Shown here in pieces: positions 38,964 through 51,343 of a DNA stretch of 64,000 nt. The stretch is taken from assembly GCA_008508345.1 (NCBI GenBank), contig QNGE01000115.1, forward strand, positions 179,664 through 243,663. Direction: 5' to 3'. The stretch comes from Paragonimus westermani (Eukaryota; Platyhelminthes; Trematoda; Plagiorchiida; Troglotrematidae). The translations under genes and the position numbers were made by a program. The notes below the pieces were generated by a model that was not told where the DNA came from, made no database searches, and saw only the letters and a list, made by a program, of their open reading frames with translations. Within the stretch, counting starts at the first letter, position 1. Every line of letters starts with the position of its first letter.

Positions 38964-41900
38964 CTAATTTTCCCGCGATTACCGTAAGGAATGTTGATTC
39001 CTTTCTTGAACACACGAACTATAATCGCTTGATCTCTGGTCAGGGATGTGTTTTTAATCGCGTACTACTGGGCTGAGGCCTTATGCCTCACTATCTCTTT
39101 CGAAAAGTGGACGAGCGACAGTTGAGATGCAACAACAGTGCTTCAAATCACACCATAAACAATTCAAGTTAAACAGGGGATGAGTGAGCAAACAAGAGTG
39201 GGATAGAAATAACGAAACGAGAACGGAATTGAATGCAACGGTAGGAAGTTCAACAAGGAGGTAGACAGAGGACTTTTAGAACGAAAACAAGGTGTTCGTG
39301 TAGCCACCTGTAAAAGACTGTCCATAACAACTTTATGTGGTCTGGATGTGCGTGTTAGTTAAGCATAACCGGGAATCAGTGGTGTATTGATGTTTTCAAT
39401 TAGGACGATCTCATTCAGAATTAATCAGCTCACAGGTGACATCAGGTGATTTACTAACCCGATGCTAATCCACTGTCTTGTTACACTGTTGAAGAACAGT
39501 TTAGAAGAATGTGGTACACAGACCACTACTGATAGCACCACCGTTTTGCAATCTTTGCACACGGGATTGATTGATGTATGGACAACCTTCTTCCACTTTT
39601 TTTTCTGCGTCCAAAACGAGTTTAAATACTGTCATGTGGAGAGAACGATGTGGAAAAGCAAATCCCTGCCAGCTTGTTGCCATCAACTGTTTAACCTGTA
39701 CAGAACATTTTGAATGTTACAAGTTGGATATCCCTTACATCCGATAAAAAATCTTTCATACTTCGGTGTACTGCTCGGTTGGAATCATTGGACCAAGTGC
39801 GTTGGATTCGAGTCTCGTTTCGGTACACTTCGTTACAATACACATCCTTAATCCGATCCAGAGCACAGAACTTCAACATTTGTTTCTGGGATAAACGTGT
39901 TGACTACTACACCAGTAATTACACACCAAGCATGGCCTAATGGTCGAGTCACTCCATGATGAAATCAGAACAGTCAGGATTGCGACCCAGATTTACTTTT
40001 GCGAAAATTGAGGGTTTGGTTGGAATGGACCCTCAAAATTGCTCATCATCCAACATACCCAGTTTTACTGACAGAATCCATGCGTAGTCATAATGAATAA
40101 CGTGCCACTTGTCACGTGTTCTCAGGGTTCGTTTTTGCATCAGAGGTGTCGTGCTACTTCCCAGGTGCTTCTCATGTCCTGATTGATAGCACAGCGTTGT
40201 TCGTCGCTTACGATAGCACCAATCAGCATACAGCAGGCTGCTGGATTATTGGTGAGTGCATGACTACAACTGACTGGAATTTGTGTCTACCCAGGCTACC
40301 ATCGGTTTCGCTCACCACATCTCAATGTTCGATCACAGCTGTCCACGGGCAGCGTCCATGTTGCAAGATTATGGCGCTGAGAGATGTTAGGCCATCTGTT
40401 CTGTTTAGCCAAACAGATAATGGTGTGATGATGATTCACCAACACTGATTTGGTCACTGAAGAGCGAAAATATGAAAAGATTTTTCAAATCGTCCCAGGG
40501 GTGCACTGGACCAAAAAAGATGGATTAACGATAGGTATCTACCAGTCATGCGGCACAAAAGACCGCATAATAACGCAGAAGAAAACGAAGAAGAAACCGC
40601 GATTATTAGAGAGGTGAACAGATCACCAACCAAGGCAAAGAATCCGAGAGTTGGACAGTGTAAACTGTCGTTCCACCATCATATCGCATCATTCAGGGAT
40701 GGTGACAAACCCAAATGTAACACGTGCACGCACGCTTTCAACCGAAGTGAACGTAAGCCAAACACAGAGAGATAGGAACGGAAGAATAACCAACTAACTA
40801 GCCTGCCTGCCAGTTGACATATCTAAATGTAATTTAGAAGAGAAATGAGTAAACTAATTAGGTTGGACGAGGGTGTGTGGTTGTGCATACAATGATTGTA
40901 CATGTGCAAGCACACGCATAGAAGTCTGTTTGCAAACAAACCAAAAACATTGAGACTAACACACAACAGCAAGGTGAGGGGGGACAACAGTGCCCTGGCA
41001 GTGTGTGTACACGGCCGAAAAAGGTATGGATACACTAACAGGCAGACGTGAGCGCACATATGCCTAAACAAACACATGATTAGTGAACAAAAACACGTAT
41101 CAGACTTGAATGGGGTTTAAGCAAGCAGAAACGGGAATAACAACAATTAAGTAATTAAGCGAGTGTGTTGAAAAATACGAGTGGTGGTGACTGTACTGGG
41201 ATGTGTGTATCTTCCGTCCTGAAAAGTGTGGGCAGAGATCAACAAACTCGTCTAGTTGAGGAATTACAGTGTGGAGAGTAGAACGTGTATATGTGTATGC
41301 AAGGTGCAGAGAGTTAGACGGCATGCTAACAACACAAATTGTAAAACACAGCAAACAAGAGGAATGTCATATAGACGAATGGTTTAAGCGATTAAGCATG
41401 TGGTGTTCTCATTCAGACCGAGCTCAACCTGATACGATTGGAATAATGAGAGGCGGGGTTTGATGCAAGAGAGCGTAAATGGACGCACACACGTGTATGT
41501 GAATGTGAGCTATGAATAAAAAAACAGGGGTGACTATCCGTATGAAACAGACGGGTGCATGTGATCAGTGCAACAGGAACTAGAATGGTGAATATGTTGG
41601 AGACAAAGATCAAGCCAGATAGAACTGGAACTCATAATGACACAAAATGAAACCAAAAGTAATAAATTGCAACATCAAGGATAACGACACCAAAGGATGA
41701 GCTGGGACTAGATGACACCTAGAGCAAGTTGTTTAGATAATGCAACGTAAGAGCGGTTGGAAATCTGAATAGATAGATAAACGCATCAAGCGAGACAAAC
41801 ACCAGCGAACACATACGGAGGATAGTTTTGTGAAAGAACACCTTATAAAGCGATTAGATTGAACAAACGCATCGATACGGTGTCAATTAGCGATTTGCAG

Positions 41901-43500
41901 AAGGCTGCGGCCAATCACCGTCGAATACGCGAGCAGATTGACATTTCAGCGCGGTGACCAATCCGGATAACACGTTGCCTTAGCATCGGATTTTGTTATA
42001 ACGAGCATCGGATTGAAACAAGTTGTTTGGGTGCATCAGGTGTTACAGCAAAGGAGCTACAAGCGGAGCGGAGCCGACCAATAGGAAAGACAAGGCGTCC
42101 GCACCAATTGTAACTCTTCATTCTACTGATGCGCCTTGTCTTTAAAATGACCAATAGAAACTCCATAAACGGATATTTGCTTTGTGCCACAAGTTCTGCT
42201 TCTGACTTCGTTAAGGAAGATAGCAACTTTTCTCACAAATCATAGAGGCTAACGCGAGTAACGCAACAAACTAGTTTTAAAATCAGAAATTTTCACAGAT
42301 ACATATTAATTATTAAGCTTGAATGGGGTAATGCGGGATGTTTGTCGTCCTGGAGATGGTGCGGATCACCAAGCAATGGTGTGGTTGGGTGTGAAAGAAA
42401 TATTAACGGGTTGACCAAATGCATGCGGCTCATGTTTCCATGGAATACAAGTGTTGTACGTGCAGTTGATTATGGAATGTGTGAGACGCATTCATTTCTT
42501 TGGGAAGCATCGCATGAAGTAGCATAAACCTTGCTGTCGATAATAATTGCACTGTAACGGGTCAAAAAGCGACGCTTCGGGTATACTCTTGAACAAGGTG
42601 CCCACCGTTAGCTGATGTTACTATTCAACAGCGTCACTACAAAGACACTTCCAGATATGTTAACGTAGCTCGTCCGATAACCGTAGTGCAGTTTTACCAG
42701 CGTACCAGTTTGACTGATAAGATATGAAAACAACCTGACTGAATTCTAGCCAGTGGCACAGATAGCCTGTAAGCCACTCCCATTCATAACACAACAAAGA
42801 CAGTTTGATTGATGGACGTACAAATAAAATGGATGCGGTTAAGATTAAACAAATATACGTCAAATCATACAACTCCAGCAAAAAAACGTGAAAATGGCTG
42901 ATAAGAGGTGTCGCGTACCGCGACCGAATTGCACCGCTTACAAATATGGCCGATTTCCTTACCAAACAAATGGTTGAGAGTTCCAGCCCCGGTTAACCAC
43001 AAGTGTTCGTACACAAACTTGAGAAACCTGACGGGGTACGAAGCATATGGGGTCAAAAGCTGTGCATAAAAATGAAATCCAAACAACTCTGCGAGCCCGA
43101 TGTACAAACAGTTTTCCTAGTAAATAATTTATCTTCCACAGGGTAGCGACAGCTCGGTGAGAAGGAATTTGAATACCAACGAAAACGGTTGAAGGTTAAA
43201 TTTCCGAATTGCACACCAGATGCGTCAACGCAAACCACAACGCATAACAGAACCCTGAACGGTTGGCTTTATTTAACGCGCTTCTGATAAACACAAGGAA
43301 TACGTACTAGATGTTTTTGAGATGGATCAGTTCTGAAATGGACGTTCTATATGTCCGAGATCAAATGAATGGCGATGCACAACTCCCCGGAGGCTTAACA
43401 CAGTGATCACCGCAGAAACTGTACTCGGTTTGTTAGACAAAAATAATCACAAACATTGCGACACAACGAAACGCTGAGAATCGGTGTCTTGGTGCGACCG
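38964..43500. other. No gene recognised
   Basis: This stretch holds the tRNA-like fragment at 39.93 kb and a short match to the SINE body (ctatctctttcgaaaagtgg, near 39091). Frames at 39462-39713, 40116-40448 and 40548-40775 on the plus strand are unrecognised. Around 40.8-41.5 kb the DNA is rich in TG/CA steps (cacacgcat, gtgtgtatc), which makes long open frames more likely by composition. Confidence 0.5.
39928..39992 (+). repeat. tRNA-like fragment (pol III box A and box B)
   Basis: The sequence gcatggcctaatggtcgagt (box A-like) is followed about 35 bases later by caggattgcgaccc (box B-like, one or two bases off GGTTCGANTCC). No clean cloverleaf forms, so it is probably another tRNA-derived SINE head. 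Confidence 0.4.
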
Positions 43501-43545
43501 ACTGCGTGGCAATAGGCATGATCGTTGACCTCGGTTGGAAAACAA

Positions 43546-43722
43546 ACAGTTTGCAAGCTGGACTCCGTGAGTCACCCTACCGAGGATCTTCGTGTATCCT
43601 ATCGAGAAGAATATACTTTCAAAGAGCGACTGCCTCCCAAGGAGGATGGATACCGCAGTTCCAAGCCTCTGAATTGGCAAATAAAAACTGCTATCTTTGG
43701 CGCGTTGGGAGTAGTTCGGTAA
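43546..43722 (+). CDS. Candidate C-terminal coding segment, unidentified
   Basis: An open frame with protein-like composition runs to a TAA at 43720-43722 and includes HPTEDLRVSYREEYTFKERL, then PPKEDGYRSSKPLNWQIKTA, then IFGALGVVR. A possible acceptor (tttgcaag) lies near 43558. An in-frame stop two codons before 43525 limits the 5' extent. No AATAAA follows within about 150 bases. Another frame over the same stretch is also open. No family is recognised. Confidence 0.22.
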   Translation, partial: TVCKLDSVSHPTEDLRVSYREEYTFKERLPPKEDGYRSSKPLNWQIKTAIFGALGVVR

Positions 43723-45070
43723 TAACAATATCAGATAACCAGTCGTACAGACGTACATTCAAGCCCGGTTACCGCGAATGCTCATTTACATATGTGAGCA
43801 GCCTTGCTGAATTCACCTCACGAGTGAATTTGGATGGCACATGACAGCAAACTTCTCATGATATGAAAAACTGGAAGCACAGGTTAATTCCGTTAAGGAA
43901 TCTTTTAAAAAACAGTTTATTTAATAAGGCAATATAAAAATTTTAAAAATAATCTGTTATGTGACGTTCTATCACACATTCTAGCTATACATAGGTGATT
44001 AAAAATGCGAGATTTTACATGATAAGATCTCTCGTCATTTGAGATATCAAGTTGACCGTACAGAGACAAAAAAACATACGGGAAGTAAACAAAATTAAAC
44101 GAAATGCACCGGACTACAAGGTGAATCGGGAAAATGGTTGCCACTACCTTTTATGTGAACACAAGTTGAGACACACACGTCCAGCGCTGAACGCACAACT
44201 ACGTCAACACGACATGAAAATGCATTCCAAGTGTCAACATGATCGACAAATTGGTTGTCTGTCTGTCTGTCCACGTATCAATGATCTGTTTGCAAATGGA
44301 TATAGGGCACCGTTCTTGTTATCTGAACAATCAGGCAGATGTGATTGAACATGCCTCTTAACAGTGGCATGAAAAGTATCGCTCTGAGCAATAGGTTGAT
44401 AGATGTTGCGACAGCTAAATGCAGGAACATAACAAACAGAGTCACCGAATGACCGTAACACTTAAGCATCGACAAATAATATCTAGGTAGAGGGTAACGG
44501 AGTATAAGTCAGTCGGTTTTGTGCTCCCTGTTCCGAATGAGTCTGTCTTCCCAGTTCGTAAGATTCGACCAACCCTTGCGTTTGCTAGTTAAGCTATAAG
44601 TCTTCGTTGTTATCATTCAAGTTCCAGTCCACAATCTCGGGAGCTTAATAATTACAGGGGGAGTTCACGTACCGAAATCGACCACTGGAGTTAAGTCGGC
44701 TGATGAGTTTTTCGCAAGCTGATTGAAATCCACTAGGAAATACGAATATGAAGTTTCGAACATTCAAGACGGAAATACGCTCACAATGATGACAACTCTT
44801 CACATTCACCATAATGATAGCCTAGAGCGTGGCAAACAAGAACAGGTGCAGCATATCGTACCTAAACGGTATCTGAATCCAGAACTGCGAACAGACTACT
44901 TCATTATTCAGAACAGGCCGGAAAAGTCCAGGTCAGTTTGAGGAGGCTATGGTAACACTTTAAGAATTTACCCCACAAAATCCTATCACATCAAGATGAT
45001 CCTTGTATATGTAATTACAATATTATGTCACTTTCGATATTTGTCTTCACCTATGGTATCTATTCCTCAG

Positions 45071-45333
45071 ATCAACGGCTTCCACCATGTGGATATATCT
45101 CTAATGTTCAGAATTATCCACATGAACGAGATCGGTGGTCTGCAGAGCATCACAGGACTCACGTCTTACCACCACTCTATTCCAACACTCTATTACAACA
45201 GCCCGAAGTGTGGAAAAGTCCCAAGATGTCCAACCACCGGAATATATTCGAAGCATCTTCAATGTGTAGCGACAAGAATAACCCACAAGTACCTAACAAT
45301 GACCATCGTGTGGCATTCAGATTAGCAGACTAG
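45071..45333 (+). CDS. Candidate terminal exon with stop and polyadenylation signal
   Basis: A good acceptor with a pyrimidine-rich approach (cttcacctatggtatc, then tattcctcag) precedes a frame of 86 codons ending in TAG at 45331-45333. The peptide is hydrophilic and rich in His, Asn, Pro and Ser, with QRLPPCGYISNVQNYPHERD near its start and NNDHRVAFRLAD at its end. A canonical AATAAA follows at 45386, about 50 bases past the stop, the expected arrangement for a last exon. A second frame is also open across the same stretch, which weakens the case. No homolog is recognised and no upstream exon could be joined. Confidence 0.33.
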
Positions 45334-45385
45334 AAAGGATAAACCATCACAACGACGTAACTAGTGCTAAGTAACCGAATGGTCA

Positions 45386-45391
45386 AATAAA
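45386..45391 (+). promoter_or_regulatory. AATAAA polyadenylation signal candidate
   Basis: Canonical hexamer about 50 bases downstream of the stop codon of the candidate terminal exon at 45071-45333. Such hexamers are common by chance in AT-rich DNA, so its weight comes only from its position. Confidence 0.3.
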
Positions 45392-45745
45392 ATCCCGAAT
45401 GTGACAGAAGTCTTCATGTGAACTCGAATAAGCTGGGCTATTAAGTGTGAATCTAGCAATTTACACTAAGACAGTCTCTAGCCATACTTTGTGAATATCG
45501 TTTTTATGGAATGTGTACTTTCGTAAGCGGTAATAGTGAAGATGGTGGTGCAATATGGGAAGACTAACTAGTGAAACGAACAATCAAACGAGGGGAGCAT
45601 GTGACACGCCAGTTAGGAAAGGGGGAAAACGATCGATAGACAAATAAATCATGACAATTCAAATATACAGAACACTTTTGAATCAATACGGACAAGGGGT
45701 AGGAAAGTGGTTTGTCCTGCTGCCACTCACAGAGGTGTTCACATG

Positions 45746-45772
45746 CACACACACACACACACACACACACAC
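45746..45772. repeat. (CA)n microsatellite
   Basis: An uninterrupted run of CA dinucleotides, 27 bp long. Shorter CA-rich runs also occur near 24119-24138 and 35053-35067. Confidence 0.97.
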
Positions 45773-46239
45773 GAGCAAAATGAGGCGTCAACCACCTGCT
45801 CACATACAGCACGTTCGAATGCAACAAGCCTGTCATTCGGTTTCTCAGATGAAACCAGGTCAGCAAAACTTGAAAATTAGATGATAGGTCACGGAATAAG
45901 TTAAGTTAACGAACAGTACAGAAATGTGTTCACATGTGACACGGTTCAACGTTATGGTGAGAACGCGGTGCAATTTTACAGTGAAACGTCTTTACTGAAT
46001 GCTTGTCAAGTTGTGAAAGGGTTGTGTCATCCACAAGAAGCAAATATTCTGCGTCTACATAGTTGCATCTCCAGTAAGGAAAAGACTGGTCGGAAACTGA
46101 GCTGGATAAAGGATGGCAAGGAAACTATAGACATAGATGCAGTCATCCAGCTGGGCTTCGTCGAAAGTACGGATAAACATTAACAGAGTAACATGGCTAA
46201 CATCAGTTAGAACCGAGTCTTTGCACTCACATGAACTTT

Positions 46240-46445
46240 CATCCAGCTCCCTTCGAAAAAAAGCACTATACTCGAATTCTGCTTTCAGTGGAGCTCGTCA
46301 GTAATATACACCCTTGTCAAGGCCAAAATCTGAACTAAAGCCAAACTTCTATGGGACAACCATATTGACCACTGCACAAGTGAACTCAATGAAAATGTCA
46401 TGTCAAAACGCTCAATCAAATTTGCCTATCAGTAAGGAACAGATT
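46240..46445 (-). repeat. tRNA-derived SINE copy
   Basis: Plus-strand order is cttcgaaaaaaagcactata, tggagctcgtcagtaatata, cccttgtcaaggcc, gaccactgcacaagtgaact, matching the 35.9-36.2 kb copy over about 200 bp. Box B has decayed (atctgaac). No coding content. Confidence 0.72.
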
Positions 46446-47694
46446 GCTCGTTCATGAGTGGAAGCACGGTAAATCCTCTGTTAACCTCAGTCGATGACAC
46501 AACTGTGAGGATCGTGTGCCAAGTCAAATTCGTGAAGACTATTAAATTCCTCCAGTTTTAATAACTGACGATTATCAGAGGGGGAGGGGTTGGATCGACA
46601 TAAGGATGATTGTAATGAAAAGGAATTAGAAACAAGCTTATAAAGTTTAAAGTGACCAGAAAGCTCAGTATAGTGCGCGTGAAACGATAAGCACTATTAT
46701 GGTTAGACAAATTTATCAAGGACAAATACCGTGCAGAAGAAATGGAAGAGTGATAAAATGAAGGGATGAGTAGATGTACATCGGAAGGGAAGTTCTAGAT
46801 GTAAGACCAAAGATGAATTTTGCATTTCGGTGAAAAACCATGTCAACAGTCACAATTAATTGGCAAATGTGAAGGGTACCATGATCCTTTGGAAAAAAGC
46901 AGTATCACACTGAGAAGGTTGTTAAAACCAATCGTGCACAAAAGAATCGTCTCGCACTCATTGCTCAACGGCAATAAACTGAAAAAATCACACAGACTAG
47001 AACATCAATGGCGGACCGATAAGGTGACTCTGAATAGACAAGGATATTTTTGTGGAGTTCCGATGTCACAGGTGTACATTTAGTCGGGCCAAATTTGGAT
47101 CTGGTTCCTTTTCGATTCAGGTGATGTTAGCCGTCCACTAACAGTTAACAGTTTACAAAGCTTGTATTCAGTGGTTGCAGAATATTAATGCGGCGTGTAA
47201 GCTTAAACCGCGTGCTCCGCATTCCATCCGAAAATTTATTCACCAAGACTCACAGATGGATGTATAAAACCAAAAGATAGCATAGCGAACTACATTGCTT
47301 CAATAAGCAAAGCAGGCAGCAGTCACTTATTAGATCTAGTGCTCGTTAGAAGCGTTTTCCGACATGGCAGCACGCTGTACAGACGTTTCTTACCCCGCTA
47401 GTTAATTTTTTGAAGAATAGTTGTCGTCATTGTTGTGGTGAACACTGGCTGAAGCCATATCACTGTTCATTCGGGTACAAGGCTGCTGTGAATTAAAAAG
47501 GCGAGACTGTTTCAAAGCAAACTGACCTGCAACACAAGTGACTATAATAGCAAAGTGACTGTACCCTCAACAATTAGTCAGGCTGACCCTCTAGGAACAT
47601 ACACGTTTTAAAATCCCACCCATTTTGCCGCGAAGGCTATTTTCTGAAAGAACCGACAGAGAAATCGAACGTACATATTCAAATAGGAGCAAAC

Positions 47695-48061
47695 GTTTTC
47701 ATCGTCTTATGCTTCATTATGTTAAAATCGCGTAGCTGTTGCATCAGACCGCAATGTACATCATTCTTGTCTGAGTTGACGAAAAAGTAGTCACAAAACT
47801 GTTGAATAAACTTTGCTGCAGACAAATTTTGGCTCGTCCTGTCACACTGGTGATTGGCAGCCACCTAAAACAACCCTTTGTTGGATTTAATTTCACCTTC
47901 ATGACTTCAAACTATCAACTACGCTTGGAACACATCGTATACTTCGCCAGTACCACCGAACGTTTCATGAGCATTGTTTATCCTCGGTGAGTCCCGTCCT
48001 TGACTTCACTCATTACTTTATAACGAGGTTTGGTGTAGTTCATTCGCTTTTTTTCACTACA
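47695..48061 (+). repeat. Direct repeat copy 1 (365-bp unit) upstream of the gypsy relic
   Basis: This segment aligns over its whole length with 49094-49457, roughly three quarters identical by eye. The shared core is nearly exact across gttgcatcagaccgcaatgt. Both copies hold a homologous coding-like frame (here KLCCRQILARPVTLVIGSHL). In this copy the frame is broken upstream by a one-base deletion relative to copy 2 (after acgaaaaag), but stays open to a donor-like CG/gtgagt at 47987. Both copies end in a T-rich run and cactaca. The copies bracket the gypsy integrase relic, so they may be remnants of long terminal repeats, or a duplicated exon block into which the element fell. Confidence 0.8.
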
Positions 48062-48129
48062 AATTTGTGAGCTTGGTGCGACCATTTTTTACACACCATA
48101 TTTCCGATATTCCATTGTTTTTGAAATGT

Positions 48130-48796
48130 CTCAACGTGTGGTTGACACCGTCCGGTGGAAAGATTTTCCTGCTCATTTGCATAGAACGGCCCACTCGTTG
48201 GCCAATGTCTAATCCCATATCAGATACCCCCATTGAGGCTACTGCCAGAACCTTGCTTCCCCACTAGGTAACTAATTTCGGTGTACCTCCTGCGGTTGCT
48301 ACAGATATAGGCGCCCAATTCCGGCACCTCTTCCGTGATTTGACGTGCATGTTTGGCTGTGAATATATCAAAACAACTGCGTGCCAGCCCTCTTCGAATG
48401 GCCTAATGGGATGTTTCTATTAAAAAATAAGTGTATCAATAATTGCCTAATCTTCAAAATACAAATGGACAGAATGCATTATGCTTACCCTGGTAAATAT
48501 CACATCAAATCTAAATGAAGACCTTGAAACCACTCCAGTCAAACTAGTGTATCCATCAACCTTACAATCATCCCGCAAATTTTCCCAGGAGTGACCTCAC
48601 CCAGTTGACCCGACGAACTACTTTCAATACCTCCGGAGGCATAGGGAGAAACTTCGCTCAGTCCCCAATCGGAAAAACGCATGTCCCAGTTGTCTTTCCC
48701 TTGATCCATATGCAAGCACACGTGGTTATTCCATATGATTTGGTAGAACCACTGATCGGGCTAGAATGTATGATACCGTCAGCACTGATCGTCTGA
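48130..48796 (+). mobile_element. Decayed Ty3/gypsy integrase and pol C-terminal region
   Basis: One frame carries the integrase core: FLLICIERPTRWPMSNPISD, then EATARTLL, an in-frame TAG, then FGVPPAVATDIGAQFRHLF and ACQPSSNGLM. It corresponds to the family pattern YLLTCIDRFTRWPEA, then TAETVARALLSGWxxRFGVP, TTDRGxQF, and TAYHPxxNGLVERFHR. The TAG near 48268 falls where a Trp is usual. The second catalytic Asp (TDIG) is kept. The position of the catalytic Glu after NGL is not Glu and a stop follows. Further on the same frame gives WTECIMLTLVNITSNLNEDL, then VKLVYPSTLQ, the family block WxDALPLVLLGIRTxxKEDL and AELVYG. A TGA and a frameshift near 48665 precede a tail ending in LIGLE. The element cannot make an integrase. 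No gag, protease or adjoining reverse transcriptase was seen. Confidence 0.88.
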
Positions 48797-49093
48797 AGGT
48801 AGTCTATGTGGACAGCGATTTCATACAATCACCAGGCAACCTAACATATTAGTTTACAACAACGATTCCCCTCGTTATTCCCCAAGTAGTTTCTGCAATG
48901 CTGGCGAGTACGCCACCCAGTGTCCAACTACCACTCGAATACCAAATCCTCCCTCATATTTGGCCATACACACACAGGTAGGTAAATTAATTAGCTTGCT
49001 CGTTTCCATCAAATGATTTAAACTTCATTTAATTCCCTTCCTCTCTCAGCACCAATGCTTGTTTCAGATGGTATGGGTGAGAAGTATTGTGAG

Positions 49094-49457
49094 GTTTTCA
49101 GTGTCCTATACTTCAATCTGCTAACCTCGCGTAACTGTTGCATCAGACCGCAATGTACATCATTCTTGTCTGATTTTGCAAAAAAAATAGTGACAAAACT
49201 GTTGAATAAACTCTGCTACGGACATATATTGGGTCATCCTGTAGCCCTGATAATTGGAAACCATCTAAAACATTCCATCGTTCGATTAAACTTCACCTCC
49301 ATGGCTTCACACTAGTAACTACGCCTGGAACACTTCGTATACCTCTCCAGTATCAGTGGACGTTTCATGAACATTGTTTATCCTCGGTGAGACCAACTCT
49401 TGATCGCAACCCTTATTTTGTGCCGCGAATTACTGTGGTTCATTTTTTTTCACTACA
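49094..49457 (+). repeat. Direct repeat copy 2 (365-bp unit) downstream of the gypsy relic
   Basis: Second copy of the 47695-48061 unit in the same orientation, offset by 1.4 kb. Its frame is open from just after a strong acceptor (cccttcctctctcag, ending near 49050) through NKLCYGHILGHPVALIIGNH, and then meets a TAG-TAA pair at about 49313. Copy 1 has sense codons at that position. The donor-like CG/gtgaga at 49387 and the acceptor ttttttttcactacag ending at 49458 would define a 72-bp intron. So the two copies are damaged at different places, as expected of two old independent copies. Confidence 0.8.
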
Positions 49458-49458
49458 G

Positions 49459-51062
49459 GCACACTTTCGGACCATCGGAAAGACAGACCTGGCAAATATT
49501 TTTTCACCTGTGACAAAGTATTTAGTCAGCAGACCAGAAATAGTGTGACGCCTATTATCAAGACATCAGTTAGACTAAATATCCACAGGTAGTAGACACA
49601 GGCATCAACAACTGGTCACTGACTGTAACGCCATAATTTGTTCTGGAAAGCCGATCGCATAGAGATGTTGGGGACGATTCACATGGTAAATCTAAAGGGC
49701 GTTAAATCCCGTTGCTCAAACGCCGAGTTACCATAACTTGTGCAGCCTCGGTTGCAGGGCAGACGGATTAGATACGGCAGACCCTAAGAGCACCCGGGCC
49801 ATCCCACACGTCGTAATTCCCGAGTGTTCACCGGAAATCCGCATACAGTTCCTACGTTTTCAAACAGGCTAATGCACGCTTGTACGGCCTTCCTGCCTTC
49901 AGAGCCCTTGAGAATCACTGTCCTGACTGTCCTAACTTCCGAAACTCAGTTCTCGGCATGTATACACGTGCAGACGGGTTGCCCGCTTCCTAGACCCAAC
50001 TTTAAGCACGAGTAGCCCAATCCTTGCAACATATCCACTTGGCGCAAGCCTGGTGTAGGTTGACTCGAATGGCAAATGAACTGAACCGGTCACAGAGTCA
50101 CGGCGACAAGAGACAGACAGCAGCAATTATACAGACCTTGGACCTACTGGCAAAGCAGATCTACAACGTTCAATGCGCCTCCAATAGGAACCTTCGAAAT
50201 GCAAAGCTGCTTCCGATGCAACCTCACACATGGCGTACAGAACATCCCGGATCGATGGACACTATTCGATAGGCACTGCTAATAAAACGTTAACAACCGG
50301 GGCTTCGCTTCGCTATTTTGCCGGTTTAAATTTTGAATCAAAATTTTCAGACTGGTCCCCTTAGGTCACTCTTCGCCTCCAGTCTGGGTAACTACGATGT
50401 ATCCCGTCTGCACAATAACTAAGGATTAGCCAGCATGTGGACAAGTAGGAACTACACCACCATTATCACTCGCCATCTTTGATCAGGGTATTGGCGGCCA
50501 GCTAAGCTCCCATTTAACACTTATCGAAGAAACACAACGATCTTCATTTCTCCAACATCTGTTGAATACCTTTACATTTGGTGACCCCTAATCCTGTTTC
50601 TATGCGCACGTCAGAGGATTATCACATAAGTTCATAGCGACTGACGTTACAGCCACTACGATAGTGTACCCAACAGCAAGGGGCTATCGGTGGGTGGTAA
50701 ACACATGTAACATTTAAGTCTGCAACCTTCAGCTTTTAGCCACCAGACAGCTCTGACAAGAAGGCTGAAGTTCTTTGCCGTCAAAGTCTGCTATCCCGCT
50801 GAAACATAGCTTCAGGGTTCTAGCAAAATCTTACATCCCCTACCTCAGTCAGCCGGCTCAAAATGCATATGTGGCCTGTGCATTCATGTAGACCCTCAGT
50901 TCAAGAGACTTGCCAAACCAAGGTTGCGAATGCCCTGAACGCAAACGCAAGTGAAGCTTCGCTAGACTGGATCATTGTCAACAACCGGGTTTGGGCTGTC
51001 GTAGTTTTAGATGTGGTTATGCCACCGAGAAACGCCAGCCAAAAACACTGCCCATCTGTTAA
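49459..51062. other. Less AT-rich stretch with several coding-like open segments
   Basis: Open plus-strand segments with protein-like composition occur at 49824-50015, 50024-50272 (LDLLAKQIYNVQCASNRNLR), about 50450-50590 and 50863-51093. They could be exons of one gene or a decayed transposon. No family was recognised, and no consistent splice model could be built by eye. Confidence 0.4.
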
Positions 51063-51080
51063 CGTGTACACACCTGTACA

Positions 51081-51343
51081 GAATGTAGCCTAGACGCAGT
51101 CAAATATGAAAATCATCGTCAGGCTACCAGTCTTATTCACACTACAAAGCATGTAGCTGTAGCACTGCCACTTGAAGATTCGAATGTTCCAGTGGACACG
51201 TTACGTGCCAACAAGCGTGGCCGGCACATTTACGACGCAAGTCGAGCAGATGGTGATGAACGCTTTTTCAGGCGTTCTGTAGACAATAGCCTATTTATAG
51301 AGGGCAACTGTATCCGATGTGCAAGATGTCAGTGCCCCAATAG
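51081..51343 (+). CDS. Candidate Cys-rich exon, unidentified
   Basis: A frame without any Met is open for 94 codons (51063-51347). Inside it an acceptor-like cacctgtacag ends at 51080 and a donor AG then gtaatt starts at 51344. The peptide has a charged middle (NKRGRHIYDASRADGDERFF) and a Cys cluster near the end (CIRCARCQCPN), with another Cys pair (CTEC) at the start. The C-x2-C-x2-C-x-C spacing could suit a metal site or a disulphide-rich fold, but I recognise no family. It lies in a less AT-rich stretch that holds several other open segments. Confidence 0.3.

Noticed and set aside
44996..45325. Second frame (109 codons) overlapping the candidate terminal exon
   Set aside because: It starts upstream of the acceptor without support, and its composition is less protein-like. 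The competing frame was preferred, though not proven.
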